From Glycine soja (Eukaryota; Streptophyta; Magnoliopsida; Fabales; Fabaceae): a DNA stretch of 64,000 nt. The stretch is from contig NC_041003.1 in the NCBI RefSeq assembly GCF_004193775.1, positions 25,498,713 through 25,562,712 on the forward strand, written 5' to 3'. The notes beneath the pieces are model-generated. The model was not told the origin of the DNA. It saw only the letters and a program-made list of their open reading frames with translations, and searched no databases. The position numbers and the translations under genes are program-made. The stretch's first letter is position 1; each line of letters opens with the position of its first letter. Below are positions 11,196 through 23,121 of this stretch, piece by piece.

Positions 11196-12188
11196 TGATA
11201 TAAGCTTGCTTGAGAAGCTTCTATGGAGGCTGGATCTTTGAGCTTCAATGAGGTTTTTCAATGGTGATTTTCCACCATAGAGTTGCAGCGGAAGATAAAG
11301 GAGAAGAGGTGAGAGGAGACGCCATCCACTAGGGAATAAGCCATGGAAGGAGAAGCTTCACCACCAAGACAATGTCTTAGATAAGAAGCTTAGATAGGAA
11401 GTTTCAATGGAGGAAGAGAATGAGAGAGAGAAAGTGGCATGGAAAATTGAAGGAAGAAAGGGAGAGAAGTTTAACTTTGAAGTGTGTCTCACAAGACTCT
11501 CATTCATCAAAGTTGTGACAAGTGTTACACATGTTTCTATTTATAGCCTAGGTCACTAACATTTCACGTGAATCTAAGAGGAATATTCCAAGAATATCCC
11601 AAATGCATCTTAACATATTCCAAGAATATGCCAAAGGCATCTTAGCATATTATAAGATTATGTCAAAGGCATCTTAGCATATTTTCTTTAGATGCCACAA
11701 GAATAAAAGGTGTGACTCTAGTACATGAGAAAAGAATATGCCACAAGAATATTCCAAGAATATGCCAAAGGCATCTTAGCATATTCCTTGAGAAGCTAGA
11801 GGGGGGGAACTACACACACCCATCCAATAGCTAAGTCCACCCCATGCCAAAATACATAAAAATACAAAAAAGTCTCTACTACAAAGACTACTCAAAATGC
11901 CCTGAAATACAAGGTTAAAATCCTATACTACTAAGGTACTCTTAACTCGTAGGGTAGGATGTTCTTAATTTTAAGGTACCCTACAAACCTAAAATGACCA
12001 AAATACAAGGCCCAAAAGAAGGAAAACATATTCTAGTATTTACAAAGAAAAGTGAGTTCATACTTAGCCCATGGGCCCAAAATCTACCCCCAAGTGGAGA
12101 ATGAGAACCCTATGGCCTTCTCTTGCATCTCTGGCCCAATCTTCTTGGAGTCTTCTATCCAATGCCCTTGGGGGGTAGGATTACATCA
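11196..12188 (-). repeat. 3' LTR (family C) of the gypsy element
   Basis: The minus strand starts TGATGTAATCC and ends near GCTTATATCA (993 bp). The TATA box is at 11538-11545. Multiple ATTCCAAGAATATGCC units at 11580-11790 make an internal degenerate repeat. Its outer flank GGAAG matches the flank of the partner LTR. Confidence 0.88.
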
Positions 12189-12212
12189 TTCCCTCCTCCT
12201 TGAAAAGGATTT
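12189..12212 (-). other. Polypurine tract of the gypsy element
   Basis: The minus strand reads CTTTTCAAGGAGGAGGGAA directly before the 3' LTR start. This is the expected plus-strand priming site. Confidence 0.75.
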
Positions 12213-12261
12213 GACCTTAAATCCAGAGGTTCTTGAAACTCTGGGCTTCTTCCATCAACAC

Positions 12262-12278
12262 CTATAAAAAGAATAAAA

Positions 12279-12329
<51 letters not shown>

Positions 12330-12822
12330 GGGTGTTGGGTATCTTAGGGTAGGGTGAGGTCTGAAAACCCTTTTCTTGGGCATCTCCCCATGAGGGAACA
12401 TGGTTTCTCACCAAGTCAATGAGTGGGGCTACAAGTATAGAAAAATATGGGACAAACATTTTGTAAAAGTTTGTTAAGTCATGGAAGCCCCAAATTTCCC
12501 TTATACTTGGTGGAGTGGGCCACACAGGAATGACCTTTATTCTCTTAGGGTTTGTGGGAACCCCTTGATCACTATTTAAAAAATTAAGGAAATTAATGCA
12601 ATAAAACATACATTTTTATGTATTTTCATGTTGATTATTCCTACAAAAGAGTACGACAAACCTAAGGTGTCCCATATGAGCACCGAGGTTTGTATTGAAA
12701 CCATAAATAAGAACAAACCTACCTAATTAGTCCTTATATACATGAATCATGAAGATGTTGGGTGCATGAGTGATTTTACAAAAGAGGGTTGCACCACTCA
12801 ACACATTCATCATATCACCTAT
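12262..12822 (-). pseudogene. pol: Gypsy reverse transcriptase remnant, 3' part
   Basis: Minus-strand frames carry the RT connection region: SDQGVPTNPKRIKV, IPVWPTPPSIREIWGFHDL, NFYKMFVPYFS. Nearer 12822 a degenerate MMNVLSGATLFCKI block corresponds to the end of the RT fingers. The segment with the catalytic YxDD motif is deleted. The upstream half lies at 19195-19300 beyond the Tat insertion. Frameshifts and stops make it inactive. Confidence 0.75.
12283..12327. repeat. (AT)n microsatellite
   Basis: About 40 bp of AT dinucleotides preceded by a run of A, lying between the PPT and the RT remnant of the gypsy element. Confidence 0.95.
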
Positions 12823-14261
12823 TGTCGCAACGTGCCCTTTTGCGGGAGAGCGAGGGCGAGGCTCACGGGTGCGCTTTCCAAAGGAGAAAAGGTGCGCGGA
12901 GTCACCACCAACGTTTATTTGTGGAAAACGTTGGAAAAAACCGAAGGAAACCGGTCAAAATGAAAATTCTAAGTTCGGGAGTTGTATTTACATTTTTAGG
13001 AAGGTATTAGCACTTCTCACGTTTGTCCCAAAGGACAACAGCCTATTTTTAAGAATTGTGGAATTGTGTTACCTTAACTTTTATTTCTTTTTATTTTTTG
13101 AGGTCGACAAAAGCGGGGCTTTTGCTCCTACGTACCCTCCATCGAAGAGGAAATCAGACCTACGTAGTTCTTCCTTAAGCGTGAATCAAGCGATTCTTTT
13201 TACTTGAAAGGTGATCATTTTAAGGCGTTGGACCTTAAAAATGATCCATTTTACTTGGTAAGAAACTGAAATGATAAACTTTCAAAACCCTATTTTTTTG
13301 TGGACGAGCTTGACTAGGCGAGTTGATTTTAGCCTTAGTTTCGCCTTAGTTATTAGTCAATTCAATTAAGAATGAGAAATCCCAAAGAGAAAACGTCCAA
13401 TTGATTTTTCGCTTTATTTTACTAAAAAGGTATTTTTGATTATTATATTATTATTTTACCTCTTTTTTGATTTCCAACGTGGTTACGGCACGACCGAATG
13501 GTCGGAATTCATTTTAACAGAAATTAACGAATACTACAATTCAAATGATCGGTGGAAATTTATTTTACTTTTAGATTAGGCGAGAAATGACTTAAATAAA
13601 TGACTTAAGCACGTCAACAGGGGTATAGAAAGCGAATGAAAACAAGAATAAAAATACATGAAACAAAATGTGGACCACCACGGGTACATAGAATGAATTG
13701 AAAAGCTCGGTTTGAAGTACTTACACGTGGAAGACTGAAGAAAACGAAGAACCAACGATAAATGTTGAAGAACGGTCGAGAATCTTCGCGTAATTACTCA
13801 CGGAAACGTTACGGAAGTGCCTCGGCTTGGATTTTCTTCACGGAAATAATTTTCCTCAACAATTTTGAGAGAATAAGAAGTGCCAAGAAGGCTCAACCCC
13901 TTCTCCCTTCACTCCTCCCCCTATTTATAGCAAAATAAGGGAGGAGCTTGCCACCCAGCTCGCCCAGGCGAGCAAGGTTGCTTCCTCCAGAAGCAACAGC
14001 CTTCTGGAGGAAGAATCTGGAAGGCCCAAGTGGGCCTGATTGCTATTTGTACCCCCTTTTTACTAAATGCACCCCCCTCTACCTTTTTTTGGTAATTCTT
14101 TTTCTGTAACGTTACGAAAATTTACGAATTGTGTAACGATACTTATTTTCCTTCCGCAAGGTTACGAGTCCTTACGGATTATGTATTTACTCTTTTTTAG
14201 CTTTCGAAGAAGTTACGAAAACTCACGGATTGCGAAAAATACCTCCTTTCGATTTCCGTCA
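12823..14261 (-). repeat. Tat LTR, subfamily B, 3' LTR (inner end truncated)
   Basis: It matches 17642-19189 with roughly 4 percent differences by eye in the first 170 bp. The first part of the LTR (about 130-140 bp on the inner side, corresponding to 19050-19189) and the polypurine tract are missing, so it runs straight into the 123-bp array. TATA box at 13922-13929, GCTCGCCCAGGCGAGC at 13958-13973, TACGTAG module at 13102-13170. Confidence 0.85.
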
Positions 14262-14775
14262 CATTCATGGGGCTTCGAAAAAGGGGGAGAATGGAGGATT
14301 TCCTTGAGGGTCCGCACTTAGGCAATCATGAAACATAGCTCCAAACTCGAAGGTGGAGGACACATGAACAGCGCTAGGCAATAACATTCATGGGGCTCCG
14401 AAAAAGGGGGAGAATGGAGGATTGCCTTGAGGGTCCGCACTTAGGCAATCATGAAACATAGCTCCAAACTTGAAGGTGGAGGACACATGAATAGCGCTAG
14501 GCAATAACATTCATGGGGCTCCGAAAAAGGGGGAGAATGGAGGATTGCCTTGAGGGTCCGCACTTAGGCAATCATGAAACATAGCTCCAAACTCGAATGT
14601 GGAGGACACATGAACAGCGCTAGGCAATAACATTCATGGGGCTCCGAAAAAGGGGGAGAATGGAGGATTGCCTTGAGGGTCTGCACTTAGGCAATCATGA
14701 AACATAACTCCAAACTCGAAGGTGGAGGACACATGAACAGTGCTAGGCAATAACATTCATGGGGCTCCGAAAAAA
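14262..14775. repeat. 123-bp tandem array
   Basis: Four nearly identical copies of exactly 123 bp start at 14262, 14385, 14508 and 14631, with a partial fifth from 14754. Each unit contains GGAGGACACATGAACAGCGC and closes with ATTCATGGGGCTCC, so ATGAA pairs with TTCAT and GGAG with CTCC. The same unit type, more diverged, is at 45670-46200. It lies in the 3' region of the Tat derivative. Confidence 0.95.
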
Positions 14776-17641
14776 AAAGGGGTTAGCGGGACCGAACGGT
14801 CCACGGGGTTTTTCCACCTAAAAGGCAAACATGCTTTTTGTAAAGAAAAATAAATCATTCGCGAGAGCACCATATCTTAGAGAAACAATATACTTGTGCC
14901 AAGGGTAATCTTCCTTGTAACCGAGAATGAAGGGTAGGATGTCAACTTTTAGCTTTTAAATGAACATGCAGGGGAAACATCGGGCTAAGCTGAAAATAAA
15001 TCACTCATAGTGTATAAAACTCACAAGGCAAGTGTTTTATCCAATTCCCAAACCATAACTGCACCATGACTCTATTTTGCACACGACTTCCTATCGAATC
15101 AAAGATCAAACGTACGATCATGGACCAATAGGATTTTCTCGAGGGTAGTATTTTTGGAGAGGAAGCTGGGTGTTTCGGTCTTTTCCTCTTTGTTCAGGTG
15201 GGGTGGGATATCGCCAGTCGACAACGACCTTGAATGACAATCTGAAGGGAAGAGACACTAAAAATGGGTTTTCCTTTGCCGGCAGTCACTTACCTTGCCG
15301 AAAATTTATCTGGCTTGAAGAATTTTTGTCCTCTTTCTTTCATTGATCGAGAATTGCTTCTTTTCCCTTTTCACTTCCTTTCGATCTTTGATCGGGAATC
15401 CTTCCTTTTCTTTCTTTTGTTCTTTTCTTTATTTTCATCTTTTTCTTTTTCTTTCTTTCCATTTCTTCCTTCTTTTTTTTTTTACTTCTCCTTCCCCCAT
15501 CCCTTTCTTTGGGAAATCGGGTTTTAGCATTCTATTCGCTCTCCCTTGAGGAGATTCCGTTGTCCTTTGCTTCGGGGGAAAGAATGAGGATTCCTTTTTT
15601 TACAGGCCAAGGTTCAAAAAGGTCTAAGGTTGTGTTTCAATGGGGTCTTTTATCGTGGGAACCCAATCTTGATATCTGGGCCGAATCAAATTTGGGTGTC
15701 AAGGTGTCGATTTCGGGATGAACTTCCATATTATTCCATAAGGCACGCGTGACAATGATGATTTGAAAACAATGTGCAAAATTAGTCATGGCTACAGCCA
15801 GGTGGGCACTCAAGCATCCCGTTTATGGCATTGTGATACTACGGTTGGGAATTTACACGAACAGACCCAACATTTCCAAGTTATGTTCTTTCATTAGTTC
15901 AATGAATTCATCCATTCTTATCTCAGTTATTCCGGAAAATAAACTCTTAGCGTTAGTCCCTTGTTTCCAGAAGATACGTTTGCTCTTTACGAATGATTTA
16001 TACTTCTTAACTATAACATGTCGACCTTCGCAGTTTTTCTTTCTTTTTCCTTTTTGTTTCATTTTTATATATTCACAAAATTATATACCTATGGTCCTTT
16101 ATGAAGAAATTTTCTTTTGTATATCTACACTCTTACTTTTTCTGTCTACGCATTGGAACTCTCTTTCTTTACGTCACACGGTCAAACCTTATTTACATTC
16201 AAAGATCTTTTTCATTTTTCTCCAACACACACTTATGGTTCATACAAAAGTTTCTTTATATATACTCATTCACACACACAAGAATCCCTCTACACGTATT
16301 TTTTTATAAAAAACCCTTCTATGCACATTTTCCCTTTTCCTTATATACGTACACATTTATTCACTACACTTCTCTTCTTTTTTATCATGATTTTGGTTCA
16401 TTTTATTTTTAGGACGACGTTCCTAAAATAAGAAATTCTACGCGATTCCGGAATCTCTACAAACATTATTGACAACAACGAAACAAGTACCGACGTAACA
16501 ACTCAAACGATATGTATGTACAAAACAAAAATCAATCAACATGAAACAAACGTTAGTCCCTTAGTCAAACAAAAATAAGATGATATGTAACAGGAAAAAA
16601 ATGGAAACAAAAAAAAATATGGATCAAGGGATCTCCCAATCATGTGGCTCCGCATGCCACCAGACCCTTGGGTCACGGTAACAAAAAATGGGGTGGTCGA
16701 CAAAAGCAGGGCTTTTGCTCCTACATATCCTCAATTTGTGATGAGGAACTCAGACCTACGTAGTTCTTGCCAACTGTGAGACTAAAAATAGTCTCGGTGT
16801 TTTCTTCACCAAAATGCGAACATGCTTTAGTAAAGAGACAAAACTTCCAACTGATCAGAGCAACATATGCTTTTTGGATGAAAAACAATGTGTCTATCGG
16901 GGAAGGAGAGTATGCTAATGAAATTTTCTCATAACCGTAAATGAGATTTTGGATGTTAGCATTTCATTTCTAAACGACCATTTAGAGGAAACACTGGGTC
17001 CAACAAAGATAGGAAAAAATCACTCAAAGTGTATCAATCTCACACAGGTAAGTGTTTTATCCTAATTCCTAACCATAGATATGTCATGACTTGATTTTGC
17101 AAATCATTTCCTATCAAATCAAAGATTACATGCGTGATCATGGATCAATAGGACTTATTTTGGGAATGGTTTTTAGGTGGGGAATTTGGCTGAGTGTTTT
17201 TGCCTTTTCCTTTTCTGTTTTTGTTTAGTGTGTGGCGAGAAAGTTGCTAGCGCACAAGATTTTGGTTGGCAATCAAAGGGAGACGGCCACTTTGGGTCGT
17301 GGTTTCCTTTCTTTTTTGTTTACTTGGTGACAATTCCGTATTGTTCAGATATTGTCTGGTCCGAAGACCTTTCTGCATATTTCTTCTATTTTCTTCCGAT
17401 CCTTGATCGAGAATTTTCCTTTCTTTTTTTTTTTTTGCTTTCTCCCACTCTTTCATTGTGAATTTTCTTTCTGTTTTGTGTCTTCTCCCTTTCTTGGATT
17501 GGGAATTATCTCTTCTATTTTTGTGTCTTCTCCCTTTCTTGGATTAGGAATTTTCCTTCTATTTGTGTTTTCTTCCGAGGGTAAGGATTATGGTGAGTTA
17601 GGATTTTGGCTCAAGGCTTGTAGAACGGCTGGTCATGATAC
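14776..17641 (-). other. Non-coding 3' region of the Tat derivative
   Basis: No supported gene lies in this 2.9-kb stretch. It is pyrimidine-rich on the plus strand, with repeated TTTGATCGGGAAT-like words near 15343, 15379, 17401, 17493 and 17540. One TACGTAG module is at 16694-16767. The segment 16400-16660 matches the sequence that directly follows the extra ORF in the larger minus copy (47870-48110). Open frames around 15788-16431 are low-complexity F/S/Y-rich shadows. Confidence 0.6.
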
Positions 17642-19189
17642 ATGCGGGCGAGCGAGGGCGAGGCTCACGGGTGCGCTTTCCAAAGGAGGAAAGGTGCACG
17701 GAGTCGCCACCAACGTTTATTTGTGGAAAACGTCGGAAAAAACTGAAAGAAACCGGTCAAAATGAAAATTCTAAGTTCGGGAGTTGTATTTACGTTTGAG
17801 GAAGGTATTAGCACCTCTCACGTTTGTCCCAAAGGACAACAACCTATTTTTAAGAATTATGGAATTTTGTTACCTTAACTTTTATTTCTTTTTATTTTTT
17901 GAGGTCGACAAAAGCGGGGCTTTTGCTCCTACGTACCCTCCATCGAAGAGGAAATCAGACCTACGTAGTTCTTCCTTAAGCGTGAATCAAGCGATTCTTT
18001 TTACTTGAAAGGTGATCATTTTAAGGCGTTGGACCTTAAAAATGATCCATTTTACTTGGTAAGAAACTGAAATGATAAACTTTCAAAACCCTTTTTTTTG
18101 TGGACGAGCTTGACTAGGCGAGTTGATTTTAGCCTTAGTTTCGCTTTAGTTATTAGTCAATTCAATTAAGAATGAGAAATCCCAAAGAGAAAACGTCCGA
18201 TTGATTTTTCGCTTTATTTTACTAAAAAGGTATTTTTGATTATTATATTATTATTTTACCTCTTTTTTTATTTTCAACGTGATTACGGCACGACCGAACG
18301 GTCGGAATTCATGTTAATAGAAATTAACGAATACTACAATTCAAATGATCGGTGGAAATTTATTTTATTTTTAGATTAGGCGAGAAATGACTTAAATAAA
18401 TGACTTAAGCACGTCAAAAGGGGGTATAGAAAGCGAATGAAAACGAGAATAAAAATACATGAAACAAAATGTGGACCACCACAGGTACATAGAATGAATT
18501 GAAAAACTCGGTTTGAAGTACTTACCCGTTGAAGACTGAAGAAAACGAAGAACCAACGATGAATGTTGAAGAACGGTCGAGAATCTTCGCATAATTACTC
18601 ACGGAAACGTTACGGAAGCGCCTCGGCTTGGATTTTCTTCACCGAAATAATTTTCCTCAGCAATTTCGAGAGAATAAGAAGTGCCAAGAAGGCTCAACCC
18701 CTTCTCCCTTCACTCCTCCCCCTATTTATAGCAAAATAGGGGAGGAGCTTGCCACCCAGCTCGCCCAGGCGAGCAAGGTTGCTTCCTCCAGAAGCAACAA
18801 CCTTTTGGAGGAAGAATCTGGAAGGCCCAAGTGGGCCTGATTCCTATTTGTACCCCCCTTTTTACTAAATGCACCCCCTCTACCTTTTTTTGGTAATTCT
18901 TTTTCCATAACGTTACGAAAATTTACGCATTTCATAACGATACTTATTTTCCTTTCGCAAGGTTACGAGTCCTTACGGATTATGTATTTACTCTTTTTTA
19001 GCTTTCGAAGAAGTTACGAAAACTCACGGATTGCGAAAAATACCTCGCGTAAGCCTGCTTCCTTTTGATTTTCGGCACGTCTCGGGACTTCACATATTGT
19101 GCAACAAAGGGTGCTAAATATCTCGAAGCGGCCAATCAATGGTTGTATATCATCAAATTATAATCCCCGGACGAAATTAGGGTATGACA
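17642..19189 (-). repeat. Tat LTR, subfamily B, 5' LTR (inner end truncated)
   Basis: The minus strand starts TGTCATACCC at 19189. The last approximately 22 bp of the LTR (the part ending TTGCGACA) and the PBS are missing at 17642. TATA box at 18723-18730, palindrome GCTCGCCCAGGCGAGC at 18759-18774, TACGTAG module at 17903-17972. Confidence 0.85.
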
Positions 19190-19194
19190 CCTAT

Positions 19195-19895
19195 TTTAGG
19201 GATTTGGTGCCTAATAATACCTATTTTGGGCACCAACAAAGCACAAGGATTTAAGCTCTTACCAACCAAACCCTCATCCAACAACTCCTTTATTTGAGGA
19301 ATAACCTCAAGCCCAAGAGTTGTGGCAGTGTTAACAAGTGTCTTTTTACAAAGGAGAAGATGTGGAGGTTGTCTAAGAGGGGAAGTTTCTTTAATGTTTG
19401 TCTTTATTGCAAAATGACTTTCCTTCTTAGCTAACCTCTTGGAGGAGACACTTACCTCCTTACACTTCTCCTTAACCATTAAAAGGTTGTCCTTCTTCTT
19501 AGGGGTAGACTTCTTCACTAGATTCTTCCCCTTTTGCTTCTTCACTTTCACCAGAGGAAGGTGAAGTAGTAGCCTTATCTTGGCTACTATAAATGTCTTG
19601 GCCCCTCATAATCATGGTTTTCTTGGTGGGGCATTGAGAAGTAATGTGTCCTCTTCCAAGACATTTAAAGCACTTTATAGAGCAAGTCTTCTCTTGCATA
19701 CTAGCCTTAGGGGGTTACTTTTCTATTGTCTTCCCTTATCATCTTTTGGCTTAGAAGGTGTTGCCCCTAAGATGCCTTGACCTTGGTCTTTCTTTGGTTA
19801 AGATTCAGAGCCATGAGATTTTGAAGTAGACTTCCTTTTAAGTTGTTGCTCTACCCTTATTTCCCAATCTAAGTAAGCCTCTACATTGCCCTTCC
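19195..19895 (-). pseudogene. gag-pol: Gypsy gag 3' end fused to RT start
   Basis: Read on the minus strand it begins with a gag block VEAYLDWEIRVEQQ (about 19880), directly downstream of the solo LTR. A CCHC zinc knuckle CFKCLGRGHITSQC (C-x2-C-x4-H-x4-C) follows near 19672-19631. A lysine-rich linker then leads to the RT start: ELLDEGLVGKSLNPCALLVP. The protease domain expected between knuckle and RT is absent. A short duplication repeats the KIG.I unit just before the Tat insertion at 19189. Frame breaks are present near 19700 and 19550. Confidence 0.75.
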
Positions 19896-20859
19896 TGATG
19901 CAATCCTACTCCGCAAGGGCATTGGATAGAAAAACTCCAAGTAGATTGGGCCAGAGATGCAAGAGAAGGCCCTAGGGTTCTTATGAGCCTTAGGGTAGAT
20001 TTCGGGCCCATGGGCTAAGTACGAGCCCGCTTATCTTTGTAAATATTAGATTAAGGTTTCATTATTTTTGGGCCTTGTATTTAGGGCTCCATAATGTAGG
20101 TAGGGTACCCTAGAAATATAGGATTTTTCAGCCCTTGTATTTTAGGGAACCTAGACTAGTTTTTGTATTAGGGGTAGTTTTGTAATTTCACATGCACTAA
20201 GTGGATATTTGATGTGTGTGGTTGGAAATAAATTTAATTGAATTGGTAGAAGCCCAATCCAATTAAATTTTAGAGGGGGAGGTGAGCATTTGCTTACTAC
20301 ACCCTATTGCCACATCATATAGTCACACTTTGTGCATGTCCTTCATGCTTTTCATGCCTCATGACACCTAAGCACACTTAGTGGAGAATCTTGGAATTGA
20401 TCTTGGATTAGTGGGCTGAACCATAACTAAAATTCACTAATCATAATTAGTGAAATTTTGGCTCCAAAGTTTGGCTCCACAAATTCAATTTCAAATTCAA
20501 GTGAAATTTGAATTTCCCTCCAATTTTGTGTGACACTTAGGCTATAAATAGAGGTCATGTGTGTGCATTTTTTTCAACTTTGATCATTTGAATATTAAAC
20601 TTCAGATTTCAAAGCTCATTTAGAGCACAAAATTTCGTGCTCTTCTCTCCCTCTCCCTTCATTCATCTCCTTCTTCCTCCAAGCTCTTATCCATGGCCTC
20701 CTATGGTGGTGAGCTTCTTCTAGACTCATCTTCTCCTTGAAGTGGCGTCTCCTCTCTCTCTCCCTTTCTCCATTCCGCTGCCATTCATCTTCCAAGAAGC
20801 AAAGGAATCCATTGATGAAGAAGATCCTAGGCCTACAAGCTCCAATGGAGCTTGCATCA
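19896..20859 (+). mobile_element. Solo LTR, family D
   Basis: This 964-bp sequence starts TGATGCAATCC and ends GCTTGCATCA. It is flanked by a perfect 5-bp duplication CTTCC (19891-19895 and 20860-20864). The TATA box TATAAATA is at 20543-20550. It interrupts the minus-strand gag of the gypsy element; the gag reading can be followed on both sides. A truncated second copy in the other orientation is at 24776-25541. Its first 250-300 bp resemble family C LTRs, the rest does not. Confidence 0.88.
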
Positions 20860-20864
20860 CTTCC

Positions 20865-21240
20865 CATGGAAGTTTGGGAGGTTAATGTTAGCCTCTTGAG
20901 CCTTTCTTTCCTTTTCTCTCCTATGGGAGTGAGGTCTAAGATGTGACCTATGCCTTCCTTGATAATAGTCACGAAGTTCTTCACTTAGGCTCTTGCAAGA
21001 GTCATGACTACTATAGGAGGCATGTTTTTATTTTCTTAACTCTTTTAGTATTTTCCTTTTTTCTTCTTCCCTTATTTGTTCCCTCTCATTTTGATTTATT
21101 TCTACCATCTCTGTTCCTTTTTCTTTTCTTTCTAGTTTTTCTTTCCATAACTTAAGGGAACTCAACTCATCTAAGATTCTAGATAGAGGATCCTTATGAC
21201 TAGTACCTTCACCATTAAAACTAGATGAATGATGACTCAT
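20865..21240 (-). pseudogene. gag: Gypsy gag N-terminal part
   Basis: The start is the minus-strand ATG at 21240, opening MSHHSSSFNGEGTSH, followed by an E/K-rich helical stretch near codons 25-75 and a SLSEELRDYYQGR block typical of plant gypsy gag leaders. One frameshift lies near 21028. The gag continues at 19890 on the far side of the solo LTR, with VEAYLDWEI. Capsid-core codons after that block are deleted. Confidence 0.65.
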
Positions 21241-23103
21241 GTTGGTTCCTAAGTTGTGGTTCTTTCTTGTTGGGGGTTTGCTAAAGGTAAAAGCTAGGGT
21301 TCCAAAAGAACTCAAGATAAGCGTGATAAGCAAGAAGAAATTATTATGCAATAACAAGATAAACTAGGCGTGACTAGTAAAGAAAACAAGCTATGAAAGT
21401 AAGCAAGAAATTAAAGTGCAAGAAATGTAAACTAGGCGAATCCTAAGAGTGTTTGGATGACCTTAAAGGTTCCTAACAAAACACTCACTATCCTAAGGGA
21501 AAATTGCCTAAAATTATTACACACAAATGGAAGTTTGGTAACCTATTGGAGGCTCCCAACACACTTCCAATGGAAGGCCTTTTTGTTACAAATTTTGAAA
21601 GCAAAGACGTAAGTAAATTGCCAATTACAAAGTTACAAAAATGTCCTCAATTTTGGTGGATGTTCTCTCTTTCAAGTTTCACTAAATTTGGAGTGCTTCT
21701 TAGTCCAATAGCTCCTAAGGTGGTTGGCCCCTGGCTTCTTGACTCAAATTCTTCAAGGGATGGCACCTATCCTTCTTTCCAATTCCCTATATGGAAACTC
21801 ACAAACAAGGAAACAAAGAGACAAGCAATAACCAAAGACTAAAAAATGAAATGAAAGATAAACCAATAGATTTTTAAGAAGACAAATTTTCAAAGATTAT
21901 TCAACAATTAAAGCAATGAAAAGCACATAAAAGCAAGCTAGGACTCAAAAAAGAAACCTAGAATGACTCTAGAGTAGAGTAAAAAAAATCTATAAAAAAA
22001 GACTCAAGCAACCTCTAGTTTTGGTACTTGTTTTCACACTACTTTTCAATTGAAATTTTAGAACTATGATTGGTCTAAAATAGGCACTAATTATAGAACA
22101 AATTTTGAGCCAAAACATCAAGCACAACTCCCTTTCACTTTTTTTTTAATTTTTCCTGGACACTGATTTTCCTACCAACTTGTATGATGTTTCTTATTTT
22201 TTTTTTCCTTTTATCCAAATCACTTGGTTATTTTTTTTATAATTTTGTTCTAGATGTCTAGAAAATTCAATAAAACTTTCAGCTCAAAATTCACAGTGAC
22301 CAATTCCCAATAATATTTACAAGTTCGTATGTTTAAGATGCCAGCACCAGCGATTTCAGGCTTCGAATTTGTTAAGCATGATATATTGATTGCCTAGGGC
22401 TCACTAGGCTTGTTTACCATAGTTTTAGGAGTTCAATATACACTTAGGATCAAAATTCCAGCAATCAATTCAATCACCAAAACACAAATTCACAATAGAC
22501 ACAATCATAGGGAAACCTAAAAAGTTCAAGAAAACGGTTCACAATCAAAGACTCTCTAAGAATTATGCTTGAACATGTCAAGGACTAATTAACATGAAAT
22601 ATTTGACTCAAATAAAATAATAGGCTAAAAGAATTTCATACACTCATGAACAAATGATTTAGAAAAAGAAACAAGAAAAATAAAATTCAGCACAACATGA
22701 GGAATCTTATGTGACAAGTTTCATGACTAGACATGACTTCTATGACAAAACTACAATAGGTGAACAAGTTACTCTAGATTTTTGAGGTTTTCTTCTAATT
22801 TAATGTTTTTGTAAGAATTTTATGGTTTAGGTTTCAACCACAAAAAATAGCAAAACAAAACTCAAAGGGACCTAAACTCAACATAATTCATGGTTCAAGA
22901 ACAAGAACAAGAAATTTGAACCATAGAAAATCAAATCTAGCTTCTATAGCAAGTTTAATCGGTGTAAATTCTAAAGAATCATGTTAACAAAATTTAGCAC
23001 AAGACATGTGAGTAGATACATGGAGGAAAATGAAGAAACAACAATGGAGGAGAAAGTAAAGCTAAAAATTAATTGAGGTTTAAGGAGCACCTACTTGAAG
23101 CTC
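21241..23103 (-). other. Leader of the gypsy element
   Basis: About 1.86 kb lies between the PBS and the gag start. It is AT-rich and I see no gene, structured RNA or tandem repeat in it. Confidence 0.55.
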
Positions 23104-23119
23104 TTGCGCTCTGATACCA
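23104..23119 (-). other. Primer binding site (initiator tRNA-Met type)
   Basis: The minus strand reads TGGTATCAGAGCGCAA two bases after the LTR end. TGGTATCAGAGC is the standard PBS for plant initiator tRNA-Met. The match beyond twelve bases is imperfect. Confidence 0.85.
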
Positions 23120-23121
23120 CT

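Larger units (their letters stand above)
12823..19189 (-). mobile_element. Non-autonomous Tat derivative with two LTRs and no coding genes
   Basis: The element starts TGTCGCAACG and ends GGTATGACA and is flanked by a perfect 5-bp duplication CCTAT (12818-12822 and 19190-19194). Both LTRs are minus-oriented. The internal 3.4 kb (14262-17641) matches only 3'-region sequences seen in the larger Tat copies (for example 41640-42680 and 45660-48100). PBS, ORF1, gag, pol and the extra ORF are all absent. The 5' LTR has lost its inner end and the 3' LTR its inner start. It must have been moved by proteins of another copy, or lost its interior after insertion. Confidence 0.88.

Noticed and set aside
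20616..20984. 122-codon minus-strand frame across the solo LTR border
   Set aside because: It merges gag codons with LTR sequence; not a gene of its own. The gag part is annotated separately.
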